A model generated the notes under the pieces. The model did no database searches, was not told the DNA's origin, and saw only the letters and a program-made list of their open reading frames with translations. Source: Nocardia puris (GTDB taxonomy: Bacteria > Actinomycetota > Actinomycetes > Mycobacteriales > Mycobacteriaceae). From it: DNA of 64,000 bases. Shown one piece after another: positions 44,247 through 52,077 of the stretch. Location of the stretch: positions 62,001 through 126,000 of the forward strand of contig NZ_QNRE01000003.1 of the NCBI RefSeq assembly GCF_003315035.1, given 5' to 3'. The position numbers and the translations under genes were made by a program. The first letter of the stretch is position 1; each line of letters begins with the position of its first letter.

Positions 44247-45761
44247 TCAGCGCCCTGAGCGGCGACCCAAAGGCACCCGCAGCACCGCGTCCGTTCCCAC
44301 GTCCGCGCCCGGGTGCAGGCCGATGGAGCCGCCGAGTTCGGCCGTCACCAGGGTTCGGACGATCTGCAGGCCCAGGCGGTCGGAGGCCTCCAGGCTGAAG
44401 CCGGGGGGCAGGCCGCGGCCGTCGTCGCTGATGATGACGTCGAGCCAGCGGGCCGAGCGCTCCGAGCGGATGGTGACGGTGCCGGTCTGGCCGGAGTCGA
44501 AGGCGTGCTCGATGGCGTTCTGCACGAGTTCGGTCAGCACCATCACCAGCGGCGTCGCGCGCTCGGCGGAGAACACGCCGAGTGAACCGGCGCGGCGCAC
44601 CTTGATGCGGGTGGTGTGGACGGTCGCGACGTCGGCCATGATCGGCAGCAGCCGGTCCACCACCTCGTCCAGATCCACTTCCTCGTCCACCGACATGGAC
44701 AGCATCTCGTGCACCGAGGCGATCGAGGTGACGCGGCGCACCGATTCGGTGAGCGCGACCTGCGCCTCCTCGTTCTCGGTGCGGCGGGCCTGTAGGCGCA
44801 GCAGCGCCGCGACGGTCTGCAGGTTGTTCTTCACCCGGTGGTGGATCTCGCGGATGGTGGCGTCCTTGGACAGCAGCGCGCGGTCGCGCCGCTTCACCTC
44901 AGTCACGTCGCGCACCAGCACCGCCGCGCCGGCGAGCTTCCCGTGCGGGCGCAGCACCAGCGTGCGCAGCAGCACGGTCGCGCCGCGCGCCTCCACCTCC
45001 ATCCGGCGTCCGGTGCGCCCGGCCAGCGCGGCCTGAATGTCGCCGACCACCTCCTGCGCGTCGAACGGGTCGGTGATCAGCGACCGGGTGGTGACCGCCA
45101 GATCCTGCCCCTCCAGATCGGCCTGCAACCCCATCCGGTGATAGGCCGACAGCGCGTTCGGACTGGCGTAGACGACGATGCCTTCGGTGTCGAGGCGGAT
45201 GAAACCGTCACCGGCGCGCGGACTGGAATGCGTGGCCGCGCGGTCCTCCGGGGTGGGGAAGGTGCCGTCGGCGATCATCTGGCACAGGTCGTCGGCGCAG
45301 GCGACGTAGGCGGTCTCGAGCGCGCTGCGCATCCGGGAACGCTGCAGGTCGGTGTCGCGGGAGAGCACCGCGATCACGTCGTCGCCGCAGCGCACCGGGA
45401 TGGCCTCGCGCACCGCGTGCACCGGATGCGGATGGTAGACGCCCTCGGCCTCCACGTCGCGGTCGGCGCGCACGATGTCGCCGGTCCGCAGCGCCTGGAA
45501 GACCTGGGCGTGCTCGTCCTTGCTCGCCGCGGCGCCCACCTTGTCCTCCAAGTGCACGGTGGCCGCCGTGGTGGGCCTGCACTGCGCGACGCAGACGAGG
45601 TCGGCGCCCTCGTCGACGGGGCCCGCGCCGACCCACAGCAGCAGATCGGCGAAGGAGAGATCCGCCAGCAATTGCCAGTCGCCCACCACGCGCTGCAGGT
45701 GGTCGACGGCGCTGCCGGGTAGGTCGGTGTGTTCGGCGAGAAGTTCGCTCAGTGTGGCCAC
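44247..45761 (-). CDS. pdtaS: Sensor histidine kinase PdtaS
   Basis: The 504-residue soluble kinase has an N-terminal GAF-like domain (about 1-150), a PAS domain (about 185-295, GFIRLDTEGIVVYASPNA), a HisKA_2 dimerisation domain with phospho-acceptor EIHHRVKNNLQ near residue 315, and a HATPase domain with ELVQNAIEHAF (N box), DDGRGLPPGF (G1) and GLQIV. PdtaS phosphorylates the ANTAR RNA-binding regulator PdtaR, which is encoded elsewhere. GTG start at 45761, 21 bases downstream of the biotinyl-domain gene; the two are likely co-transcribed, as in mycobacteria. Confidence 0.93.
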   Translation of the reverse strand: MATLSELLAEHTDLPGSAVDHLQRVVGDWQLLADLSFADLLLWVGAGPVDEGADLVCVAQCRPTTAATVHLEDKVGAAASKDEHAQVFQALRTGDIVRADRDVEAEGVYHPHPVHAVREAIPVRCGDDVIAVLSRDTDLQRSRMRSALETAYVACADDLCQMIADGTFPTPEDRAATHSSPRAGDGFIRLDTEGIVVYASPNALSAYHRMGLQADLEGQDLAVTTRSLITDPFDAQEVVGDIQAALAGRTGRRMEVEARGATVLLRTLVLRPHGKLAGAAVLVRDVTEVKRRDRALLSKDATIREIHHRVKNNLQTVAALLRLQARRTENEEAQVALTESVRRVTSIASVHEMLSMSVDEEVDLDEVVDRLLPIMADVATVHTTRIKVRRAGSLGVFSAERATPLVMVLTELVQNAIEHAFDSGQTGTVTIRSERSARWLDVIISDDGRGLPPGFSLEASDRLGLQIVRTLVTAELGGSIGLHPGADVGTDAVLRVPLGRRSGR

Positions 45762-45782
45762 GGTGGGTCTACCCGCTCCGCC

Positions 45783-45998
45783 CTAGGAGATGACGGCGAT
45801 GAGATCGCCCTGCTGGAGGACCTGGCCCGGCCGCACCTCGAGAGCGGTGACCTCGCCACCGACCTCGGCGATCACCGGGATCTCCATCTTCATCGACTCC
45901 AGCAGGATCAGCGTCTGGTCGACCGCCACCTTGTCACCCACCGCCACCTCGACGGTCAGCACGGTGGACACCATCTCCGCGCGCACTTCCTCGGCCAT
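45783..45998 (-). CDS. Biotin/lipoyl attachment domain protein (TB7.3 type)
   Basis: The 71-residue protein consists of one biotinyl domain with the attachment motif LLESMKMEIPV; the Lys in the MKM motif is the expected biotinylation site. It may be a free carrier subunit of an acyl-CoA carboxylase. Length equals that of Rv3221c (TB7.3). A frame reaches 46220, but ATG at 45998 gives MAEEVRAEMV, the family start. It precedes pdtaS. Confidence 0.93.
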   Translation of the reverse strand: MAEEVRAEMVSTVLTVEVAVGDKVAVDQTLILLESMKMEIPVIAEVGGEVTALEVRPGQVLQQGDLIAVIS

Positions 45999-46166
45999 GA
46001 CACCCCAATCACTCGTCGGTCGGACCGGCCCCGCGGGGGGCTGTTCGGCGCGGCGCCGGGTCGCGACCGTATCCGCTGAAAGTACAGCCAACCACACATG
46101 AAACAATGACCGACGACCAGATGTGTTCCCCGCCGGATCGCGGGGATGAGCCGCCGGAGGAATTCG

Positions 46167-46241
46167 ATGGGTAAGCGAGGACGGAAGAAGCGCAGCCGCA
46201 AGGGGAACGCGGCCAACCACGGCAAGCGTCCCAACGCCTGA
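46167..46241 (+). CDS. Ribosomal protein bL37 (24 residues)
   Basis: The short gene encodes MGKRGRKKRSRKG...NHGKRPNA, 24 residues of which almost half are Lys or Arg. It matches the mycobacterial 50S protein bL37 (from memory, about MAKRGRKKRDRKHSKANHGKRPNA), seen in M. smegmatis ribosome structures near the decoding side of the 23S rRNA. GGAGG lies 6 bases before the ATG. A strong hairpin terminator follows 19 bases after the stop. It is too short for usual gene callers and stands alone on the plus strand between two minus-strand genes. Confidence 0.93.
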   Translation: MGKRGRKKRSRKGNAANHGKRPNA

Positions 46242-46260
46242 GCCGTCACAGCGCGAAAAC

Positions 46261-46301
46261 AGAGCGGCACGCTCTTCCGTGATCGGAAGGCGTGCCGCTC
46301 T
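46261..46301. terminator. Bidirectional terminator between bL37 and rshA
   Basis: The stem AGAGCGGCACGC / GCGTGCCGCTCT (46261-46272, 46290-46301) continues as CTTCCG/CGGAAG with one bulged base and a TGAT loop. It is followed by TTTTCG on the plus strand and preceded by AAAAC. Confidence 0.88.
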
Positions 46302-46343
46302 TTTCGTGGGATGTCGGACCCAGCGTTGTCGGACCCGCGCGGG

Positions 46344-46649
46344 TCAGGACTCGGTGGCCTCCAGCGGACCGGAGGTCTCGATCCGCGTCACCGTCACGGA
46401 TCTGCGGATCTCCAGGGTGAGCCGGTCGCGCAGCGAATCCGGCGCCCGGTCCCCGCCGCACTTGCGGCTGAGCAGGCTCTTGATCTTCTCCTCGATCCCG
46501 TACGCCTCGATGCACGGGGAGCAGTGGTCCATGTGATGCTGCAGGCGGGCGCGGGTCGCGTCATCGCACTCGCCGTCGAGCATCAACCAGACATCGGCCA
46601 GTACCGCCGTGCAGTCGAGCTCCATATCGGGGTCCCGCTCCACACTCAC
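46344..46649 (-). CDS. rshA: Zinc-containing anti-sigma factor RshA
   Basis: RshA (101 residues) holds SigH inactive in the reducing cytosol and releases it when its thiols are oxidised or it is phosphorylated. It has the ZAS motif H39-x3-C43-x2-C46 (HMDHCSPC) plus other cysteines at 13, 28 and near 64. Its ATG overlaps the sigH stop by 4 bases, so the pair is made in step. Confidence 0.94.
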   Translation of the reverse strand: MSVERDPDMELDCTAVLADVWLMLDGECDDATRARLQHHMDHCSPCIEAYGIEEKIKSLLSRKCGGDRAPDSLRDRLTLEIRRSVTVTRIETSGPLEATES

Positions 46650-47428
46650 TGCTTGACCTCCTGGCGCTCACCACGATTGAACCCGCGTTCGCGCGCCACA
46701 TCGGCGAGCAAACCCTTCAGCTGCTTGCGGCCGCGGTGCAGCCGCGACATGACCGTGCCGATGGGGGTGCCCATGATCTCGGCGATCTCCTTGTACGGGA
46801 AACCCTCGACATCGGCGTAGTACACCGCCATGCGGAACTCCTCGGGCAGTTCCTGCAGCGCGGCCTTGATGTCGTCGTCGGGCAGGGCGTCCAGTGCCTC
46901 GACCTCGGCCGAGCGCAGTCCCGTCGAGGTGTGCTCGGCGGTGGCGGCCAGCTGCCAGTCGGTGATCTCGTCGGTCGGGTACTGCGCGGGTTGGCGCTGC
47001 TTCTTGCGGTAGGAGTTGATGTAGGTGTTGGTGAGGATGCGGTAGAGCCAGGCCCGCAGGTTCGTGCCCTCTTTGAACGATTTGAACCCTTGGAACGCCT
47101 TGACGTAGGTCTCCTGCACCAGGTCCTCGGCGTCGGCGGGGTTGCGGGTCATGCGCAGCGCGGCGCCGTAGAGCTGGTCGAGCAACGGGAGCGCGTCCCG
47201 CTCGAACCGCTGCGCCAGCTCGGCATCGTCGACCGCGGCACCGACCTCACCGTCGTCGGGCACCACGTCTTCGTCGCTCGTCACACCTGTCCCTTCGGTC
47301 GCCGTACCTGCCAAATCTACCGGCAGGAAGGAAACCGGGGCGAACCCGGCCGCCGACGGCGAGGTGTCGACCGCGACCGGACGTTCGTCGAGCAGTACGG
47401 ACACCGACATCTCCTCCATGTGTTCCAA
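46646..47428 (-). CDS. sigH: ECF RNA polymerase sigma factor SigH
   Basis: SigH directs the thiol/heat stress regulon (thioredoxins, mycothiol enzymes, clp genes). The 260-residue frame has region 2 ([34 protein letters not shown], and [16 protein letters not shown]) and region 4 ([44 protein letters not shown]). The N-terminus is roughly 40-50 residues longer than the Mtb protein and is acidic/Ala-rich. ATG codons at 47428, 47419 and 47410 are all possible starts; GGAGG overlaps the second. It forms an operon with rshA. Confidence 0.95.
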   Translation of the reverse strand: MEHMEEMSVSVLLDERPVAVDTSPSAAGFAPVSFLPVDLAGTATEGTGVTSDEDVVPDDGEVGAAVDDAELAQRFERDALPLLDQLYGAALRMTRNPADAEDLVQETYVKAFQGFKSFKEGTNLRAWLYRILTNTYINSYRKKQRQPAQYPTDEITDWQLAATAEHTSTGLRSAEVEALDALPDDDIKAALQELPEEFRMAVYYADVEGFPYKEIAEIMGTPIGTVMSRLHRGRKQLKGLLADVARERGFNRGERQEVKQ

Positions 47429-47482
47429 CGTGCGATGGGCCCGGTGTGGTGACCGAGCGTCCCGCCCACCGGTATCGCGTGC

Positions 47483-47508
47483 AACATGTCCCGCGGGCGG
47501 TGTGTTCC
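47483..47508 (-). promoter_or_regulatory. SigH-type promoter before sigH
   Basis: On the minus strand GGAACA (47508-47503) and GTT (47485-47483) are separated by 17 bases, matching the SigH/SigR consensus GGAAY-N16-20-GTT. It lies about 55 bases before the sigH frame, so SigH probably activates its own operon. Confidence 0.75.
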
Positions 47509-47565
47509 CGAGTGGTGGGAAATCCGGTTGCGGGAAGGCTGCCGGGCACGATTACAGTGGCGCGC

Positions 47566-48057
47566 ATGGCAGGCGCGTCCACCCCCGCTGTCCGCACGCT
47601 GAGCGCCGCGAAGATCGCGCATCGCGTGCATTCCTACGTCCACGATCCGCGCGCCGAGTCGTTCGGCGCCGAGGCGGTGTCCGCGCTCGCCGCCGGACTC
47701 GGTGTCGAGGCGGCGCAGATCTTCAAGACCCTGGTCGTCGAATTGTCCACGGGCGCGCTGGCCGTCGCGATACTGCCGGTGCCGGAGACGCTGTCGCTGA
47801 AGGCGGCGGCCGCGGCCCTCGGCGCGCCGAAGGCGGGGATGGCCGACAAGACGAAGGCCGAACGCGCCACCGGCTACGTGCTGGGCGGCATCTCCCCGCT
47901 GGGGCAGCGCAAGAAACTGCCGACGGTGGTGGACGCCTCGGCGCTGCGCTGGGACCGGATCCTGTGCAGCGCGGGGCGGCGCGGACTGGAGATCGAGGTG
48001 GCGCCCGCGGACCTGATCCGGGTCGCCGACGCGGTGACGGCGCCGATCACCGCCTGA
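47566..48057 (+). CDS. YbaK/EbsC-type aminoacyl-tRNA deacylase
   Basis: The 163-residue protein is a YbaK domain (AQIFKTLVVEL with catalytic-site Lys, GGISPLGQRKKLPTVVD, and SAGRRGLEIEVAPADLI). Members hydrolyse Cys-tRNA(Pro) or related mischarged tRNAs. ATG at 47566 has TACAGT seven bases upstream and no ribosome-binding site, so it may be leaderless. It is divergent from sigH, and the SigH-type promoter lies just upstream of this start. Confidence 0.9.
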   Translation: MAGASTPAVRTLSAAKIAHRVHSYVHDPRAESFGAEAVSALAAGLGVEAAQIFKTLVVELSTGALAVAILPVPETLSLKAAAAALGAPKAGMADKTKAERATGYVLGGISPLGQRKKLPTVVDASALRWDRILCSAGRRGLEIEVAPADLIRVADAVTAPITA

Positions 48058-48248
48058 CCGGGTCAGGCCCGGAGGAAGTAGCGCAGCGTCACCACGCAGG
48101 ACCCCCGGTGCGCGCGACACGTCCGCAGGTGCGGGACTTTCGCCCGCGGCCGGGCGCGGTGTGCGTTACTGGTCTGTGCGTTTCCGAGCCCGCGGGCTCA
48201 TGTTCTCGAGTGCAAGGTCCGATCGGCCCGACCCAGAGGATGTGATGC

Positions 48249-48563
48249 GTGATGTCTCGTCAGCGGTTCTTCCCCCGGCGGCGCGGTGCGGTCGCCGCTC
48301 TTTTCGCCGCGATCGTGCTCGGCCTGGCGACACCCGTGCTGCCCGCCGCCACCGCCGCGCCGGGTCCCGCGCAGAGCGACCCCTTCGCGGGGCTCTCCGG
48401 TGACACGCCGTCGGTGTCCCCCGAGCGGCAGGAACAGGACGAGAAGGCGGAGAAGGCCGAGAAACTGGGCGGCGGGGTGACCACGAAAGTGATCGATCTG
48501 TTCACCGACGTCATCAAGTGCGGGTTGAATATCGCGACACCCGCTGTGAAATGCAAAATGTGA
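48249..48563 (+). CDS. Small secreted protein, function unknown
   Basis: The 104-residue protein has a clear signal peptide: basic RQRFFPRRR, hydrophobic AVAALFAAIVLGLATPVLPA, and a probable cleavage after ATAA. The mature part of about 65 residues is acidic, with EKAEKAEK, then hydrophobic with two Cys (VIKCGLN...AVKCKM) that may form a disulfide. I recognise no family. A strong terminator follows. GTG at 48249 or ATG at 48252. Confidence 0.7.
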   Translation: MMSRQRFFPRRRGAVAALFAAIVLGLATPVLPAATAAPGPAQSDPFAGLSGDTPSVSPERQEQDEKAEKAEKLGGGVTTKVIDLFTDVIKCGLNIATPAVKCKM

Positions 48564-48571
48564 AATCCTCG

Positions 48572-48618
48572 CGCACGAACCGGGCCGATCGTTATGACCG
48601 ATCAGCCCGGTTCGTGCG
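48572..48618 (+). terminator. Intrinsic terminator after small secreted protein gene
   Basis: The 14-bp perfect stem CGCACGAACCGGGC / GCCCGGTTCGTGCG (48572-48585, 48605-48618) is extended by an inner GATCG/CGATC pairing and followed by TTAATAC. Confidence 0.85.
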
Positions 48619-48710
48619 TTAATACACCGTTTTCGCCGGTAACGTCCCCCGGACTCAGTCAAGCCTATACTTTGTGAATGTCAGCACAGCACTGGTTGTA
48701 GGAGTGATAG

Positions 48711-50648
48711 GTGAGCGGGCTTTCCCCGTCTCCCGTCGGCGATATCGCGCGGCGGTCCTGGCTGGACGTCCTGCCCTGGCTCGGTGCGCACCGCCAGGGT
48801 CCCCCGCTGCTCGGCGAGGGCGAACTCATGGCGAACGCCTGGATGTCGACGGCGCCGGGTGACTCGGCCTCCGACGAGCATCTGGCCGAGATCTGCCGGC
48901 GGCTGGCCACCGTCTTCACCGAGCACCACCGTGGGCTGGCGCTGGCCGAGGCGTTCCCGTTCGCCTTCCCCACCGACGACGCGGACCTGTCGTGGCTGGG
49001 CCTGCGCGAGCGCACCGCCGCGACGCTCACCGCCGCCGGTGTCACCGATTCGGGCGCGCTCGGCGCGCTGACGGTGGACGGGCTGGCCGGATTGCGGCGG
49101 GTCGGCGCGGCGGTCGTCGCCGAGGTCGTCACCGCGCTGGTGCGGCGCAGCGTCTCCGCCGACACGGCCACCTCGGCCGCGGTCGACGAGGTCGAGCGGT
49201 TCGTCGCACCCCTCGGCGAGCGCGATCGCTTCCTGCTCACCGCGCGCATCCTCGGCGACCGGCGCGTGACGCTCGCGGAATGCGGTGCGGCGCTGGGTAT
49301 TTCACGGGAGCGGGTGAACCAGCTGGACAACCGGCTGCGCGAGCGGGTGCACGCGGCGTTCCACTCCTCCGCGCCGCTGCGCGCCGCGGCCGACGCGCTG
49401 GCCGCCGCCGCGCAACCGGTCGCCGCGCTGGACCGATTGACCGCGGCCACACCGGAACTCGGCGCCGTGGCGCCGTCGGCGGGCGTGCCGCTGTGGTTCG
49501 TGCTGACGCGGCTGGATCAGCGCGTCGACGCGGTGGACGGCTGGGTGGTCGCCGAGACCATCGATGCCGCGCGCTCGCGGGTCAAGGCCGCGCTGGCCCA
49601 GCTGGCGGGCGACGAGGGCCTGGTCGCGCTCACCGAGATCGCCGCGCACCTGGGCATCCCGGAGGCCGAAACCGCCACGTGGCTGGCGTATTCGGGCTAC
49701 CGGATCGCGGACGGCCACGTGCTCACCCGCTCGGGTTCGGTGCACGACAGCGTCGCCGCGATCCTGGCGCTGGCCGGGGAACCCATGACGCTCAACGAGA
49801 TTCACGCGGCCGTGGTGCCGGCGCGGTCGCTGTCGAGTGTGCGCAACGCGATGGTCTCCGACGAGCGGTTCGTCAAGACCGATCGCGCGCGCTGGGGCCT
49901 GGCCCGCTGGGGCACGTCACGCTACGTGCCGATCCACCGGCAGATCGGCGAGATCCTGGACGCGCGCGGCGGCAGCATCCCGGTGGACGAACTGGTCGAG
50001 CGGCTCACCACCGAGTTCGGGGTGAAGGAGTTCAGCGTCCGCACCTACGCCGCGTCGGGCGGTTACACGACGGTCGACGGCGTGGTCACCCGCCGCAAGC
50101 AGACCTACAAGCCGCGCAAGTCCCCCACCAAGACGCGCCACCTGTACCGCGAGGGTGAGGTGCTGCGCTGGCGCACCACGGTGGCCGCGCCGCACGCGAA
50201 GGGTTCGGCGTTCAACCTGCCGACGGCGCTGGCCGGACTGGTCGGCGCCGGCCCCGATCGCTCGGTGGAGCTCACCAGCAGGCTGGGCCCGCAGTCCATC
50301 CTGTGGGTGGCGGTGCAGGCGCGGTCGGGCACGATCAAACGCTTCCTGGACGATCTCGGGCTGGTCCCGGGCGACGACATCTTCCTGGAGTTCGTCCCCG
50401 ACGCCACGGACCGGCCGCAGTTCGACGTGCTTCCCGCGCAGCCGGTCCCCGATTCGGGCAGCCCCGCGCACCGGGCGCTCGCGGCGACCGGCCACGCGAA
50501 CGCCGCGGGCCTGTCCGAGCCCGCGGCGCTGGCGGCGCTCGCGGAATCGCTGTGGCTGCCGTCCACGTCGGATCAGGCCGCGATCGCGGCCGCGTTGCGC
50601 GGGCGCAAGGAGGACGAACTCGCCGAGATCCTCACCAGCGCCCGCTGA
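48711..50648 (+). CDS. Multi-domain DNA-binding protein with alpha-CTD-like, sigma region 4-like and winged-helix modules
   Basis: The 645-residue protein strings together modules familiar from RNA polymerase. Residues about 92-145 look like an alpha-subunit C-terminal domain (LGLRERTAATLTAAGVTDSGAL..., LRRVGAAVVAEVV). Residues 165-215 resemble sigma region 4 (LTARILGDRRVTLAECGAAL, ISRERVNQLDNRLRERV). Residues 345-400 resemble a HARE-type winged helix (ILALAGEPMTLNEIHAAVV, DRARWGLARWG), and 405-460 a second one (LDARGGSIPVDELVERL, FSVRTYAASGGY). No catalytic domain is visible. TATACT near 48666 is a good -10 box, and GTG at 48711 follows AGGAGTG. It may be a large standalone regulator; function is unknown. 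Confidence 0.75.
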   Translation: MSGLSPSPVGDIARRSWLDVLPWLGAHRQGPPLLGEGELMANAWMSTAPGDSASDEHLAEICRRLATVFTEHHRGLALAEAFPFAFPTDDADLSWLGLRERTAATLTAAGVTDSGALGALTVDGLAGLRRVGAAVVAEVVTALVRRSVSADTATSAAVDEVERFVAPLGERDRFLLTARILGDRRVTLAECGAALGISRERVNQLDNRLRERVHAAFHSSAPLRAAADALAAAAQPVAALDRLTAATPELGAVAPSAGVPLWFVLTRLDQRVDAVDGWVVAETIDAARSRVKAALAQLAGDEGLVALTEIAAHLGIPEAETATWLAYSGYRIADGHVLTRSGSVHDSVAAILALAGEPMTLNEIHAAVVPARSLSSVRNAMVSDERFVKTDRARWGLARWGTSRYVPIHRQIGEILDARGGSIPVDELVERLTTEFGVKEFSVRTYAASGGYTTVDGVVTRRKQTYKPRKSPTKTRHLYREGEVLRWRTTVAAPHAKGSAFNLPTALAGLVGAGPDRSVELTSRLGPQSILWVAVQARSGTIKRFLDDLGLVPGDDIFLEFVPDATDRPQFDVLPAQPVPDSGSPAHRALAATGHANAAGLSEPAALAALAESLWLPSTSDQAAIAAALRGRKEDELAEILTSAR

Positions 50649-50787
50649 GCCGGCGGTGCGCACGCGCCGTCGCGGCACGCGAATCCTGCCGCCTCCCGGC
50701 CACACGGTGCGGCCGCCGACGGACTCGGGCGTCGGCGGGGGCGCCTCGGAGCAACACTTCTGCGCCACGCGCCGAATCCGCGGGCGC

Positions 50788-51720
50788 TCAGTCACGCCCG
50801 CGGCATGCGCAAGGCGCGGCAGCGGTGCGGTCGGCCGACTTGCCGAACCGCCCGCGCCCGCCGCCGAGGCCGAGGAGGGCGCGGCAGCGCACGAGATCGA
50901 AGTCGGCGGCACGACCGCGAGGCAGCGCCAGCACCCGCAGGCCGGGTGCGCGCACGCCCGCAGCGCGCAGTTCGACAAGGTCGGCCAGGGAACAGACCAG
51001 GACCGAGACGGCGTCCTCGCGCAACTGGCGATCCACCCGGGCCGCGACGGGCCCGCGGTGCCCCCGCAGCGAGAGACAAGCGCCGCGCGATAGGGCCGCC
51101 AGCACCACGGTTACGACCGCGCGTCCGGTCAGTGTCCCCGAGACGGCGACCACGTCGTCGGCCGTGATGGACACGGCGGCGCCCAGTTCCTCGGCAGCCG
51201 CGGTCAGCGCGGCACCGTCCACGGTGATCGCGCCGACGCCACCGGAGAGTCCGAAGACGAATCCGCCTCGGCCGCCGGGACGCGCGCTCGCCCGCCGACG
51301 CCGCACGAGCGTGTAATCACCCGCCACCGCGAGCACGGACACGCCGGTCGCGCTGATGTCGCCGACCAGTTCTTCGACCAAGTGGCCGTCGCCGATGTGC
51401 CCGATGATGTGGTCGGCCCCCGCTTGCGCGAGGGCGCGCTCGGTGTCCTCCGGCGAGTCGTAAATGTCGAGGGGCATCGCGGTGGCGCCGAGGTATTCGA
51501 CGGACAGCAGGGCGAGCAGAGCCTCGAAACCCGAGCCTACATACACGGCGGCCCGCTGCCCCGGGAACACACCCGCCTCCGCGAGTTCGGCGGCGAACAG
51601 CTGCACCGCCTCCCACAGCGACGCGTAATCGTGCATGCAGTCACCGTCGACCACCGCGAGACGATCGGCGAAGGACGCCGTCGCGGCCTCCATCGCGTGG
51701 GCCACACACATCACCGGCAC
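50788..51720 (-). CDS. Truncated adenylate-forming (ANL) domain protein, likely iron-regulated
   Basis: The 310-residue protein resembles only the N-terminal part of acyl-CoA/aryl-acid ligases (DRLAVVDGDCMHDYASLWEAV, PGQRAAVYVGSGFEALLALLSVEYLGA). The P-loop TSGTTGxPK is not recognisable; FVFGLSGGVGAITVDG stands near that place. Motifs A5-A10 and the catalytic Lys are absent. It is therefore probably not a working ligase, or it acts as a binding or scaffold protein. GTG at 51720 is preceded by GGGAGGT; a longer frame opens at 51789. An IdeR-like box lies 57 bases upstream, which suggests a siderophore-related role. Confidence 0.6.
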   Translation of the reverse strand: MPVMCVAHAMEAATASFADRLAVVDGDCMHDYASLWEAVQLFAAELAEAGVFPGQRAAVYVGSGFEALLALLSVEYLGATAMPLDIYDSPEDTERALAQAGADHIIGHIGDGHLVEELVGDISATGVSVLAVAGDYTLVRRRRASARPGGRGGFVFGLSGGVGAITVDGAALTAAAEELGAAVSITADDVVAVSGTLTGRAVVTVVLAALSRGACLSLRGHRGPVAARVDRQLREDAVSVLVCSLADLVELRAAGVRAPGLRVLALPRGRAADFDLVRCRALLGLGGGRGRFGKSADRTAAAPCACRGRD

Positions 51721-51776
51721 GACACACCTCCCGCCACAACCTCTACCCGATCCCCGCGATGCGAATATCCTGCCAT

Positions 51777-51795
51777 ATAGGGAAGGCAAACCTAA
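51777..51795 (-). promoter_or_regulatory. IdeR/DtxR-like iron box
   Basis: TTAGGTTTGCCTTCCCTAT (minus strand) matches about 16 of 19 positions of the mycobacterial IdeR consensus (TWAGGTTAGSCTWACCTWA). It is placed to repress the ANL-like gene when iron is plentiful. Confidence 0.7.
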
Positions 51796-52005
51796 GTTCG
51801 CTAAAGGACTGTGCAGCAGCTCACACCAACGCCGGCCTGCGGCATCCGGCCCACAGCGAAGCGGTGTCCGCGCCTATCGGCGTAACCATCAAGTCATTCC
51901 GCGCCGAGTCGGTTCGTCCGCCCGGCCATGGCTCACTTGCGCCAGGTGTCGATGACCACGGGGCGAGCGTATGTCTCCCCCGCTTCAGACGGCACCATAG
52001 CTCTC

Positions 52006-52033
52006 GCCCCTCCGAGGCATGGCTCGGAGGGGC
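52006..52033. terminator. Hairpin after the EntS-like exporter gene
   Basis: An 11-bp perfect stem GCCCCTCCGAG / CTCGGAGGGGC with a 6-base loop lies 45 bases past the exporter stop on the minus strand. No T-run follows, so termination strength is uncertain. Confidence 0.55.
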
Positions 52034-52077
52034 AGGCCACCCGGAGGAGCCCGCGGCCGCCCGTCAACCCCACCGAA

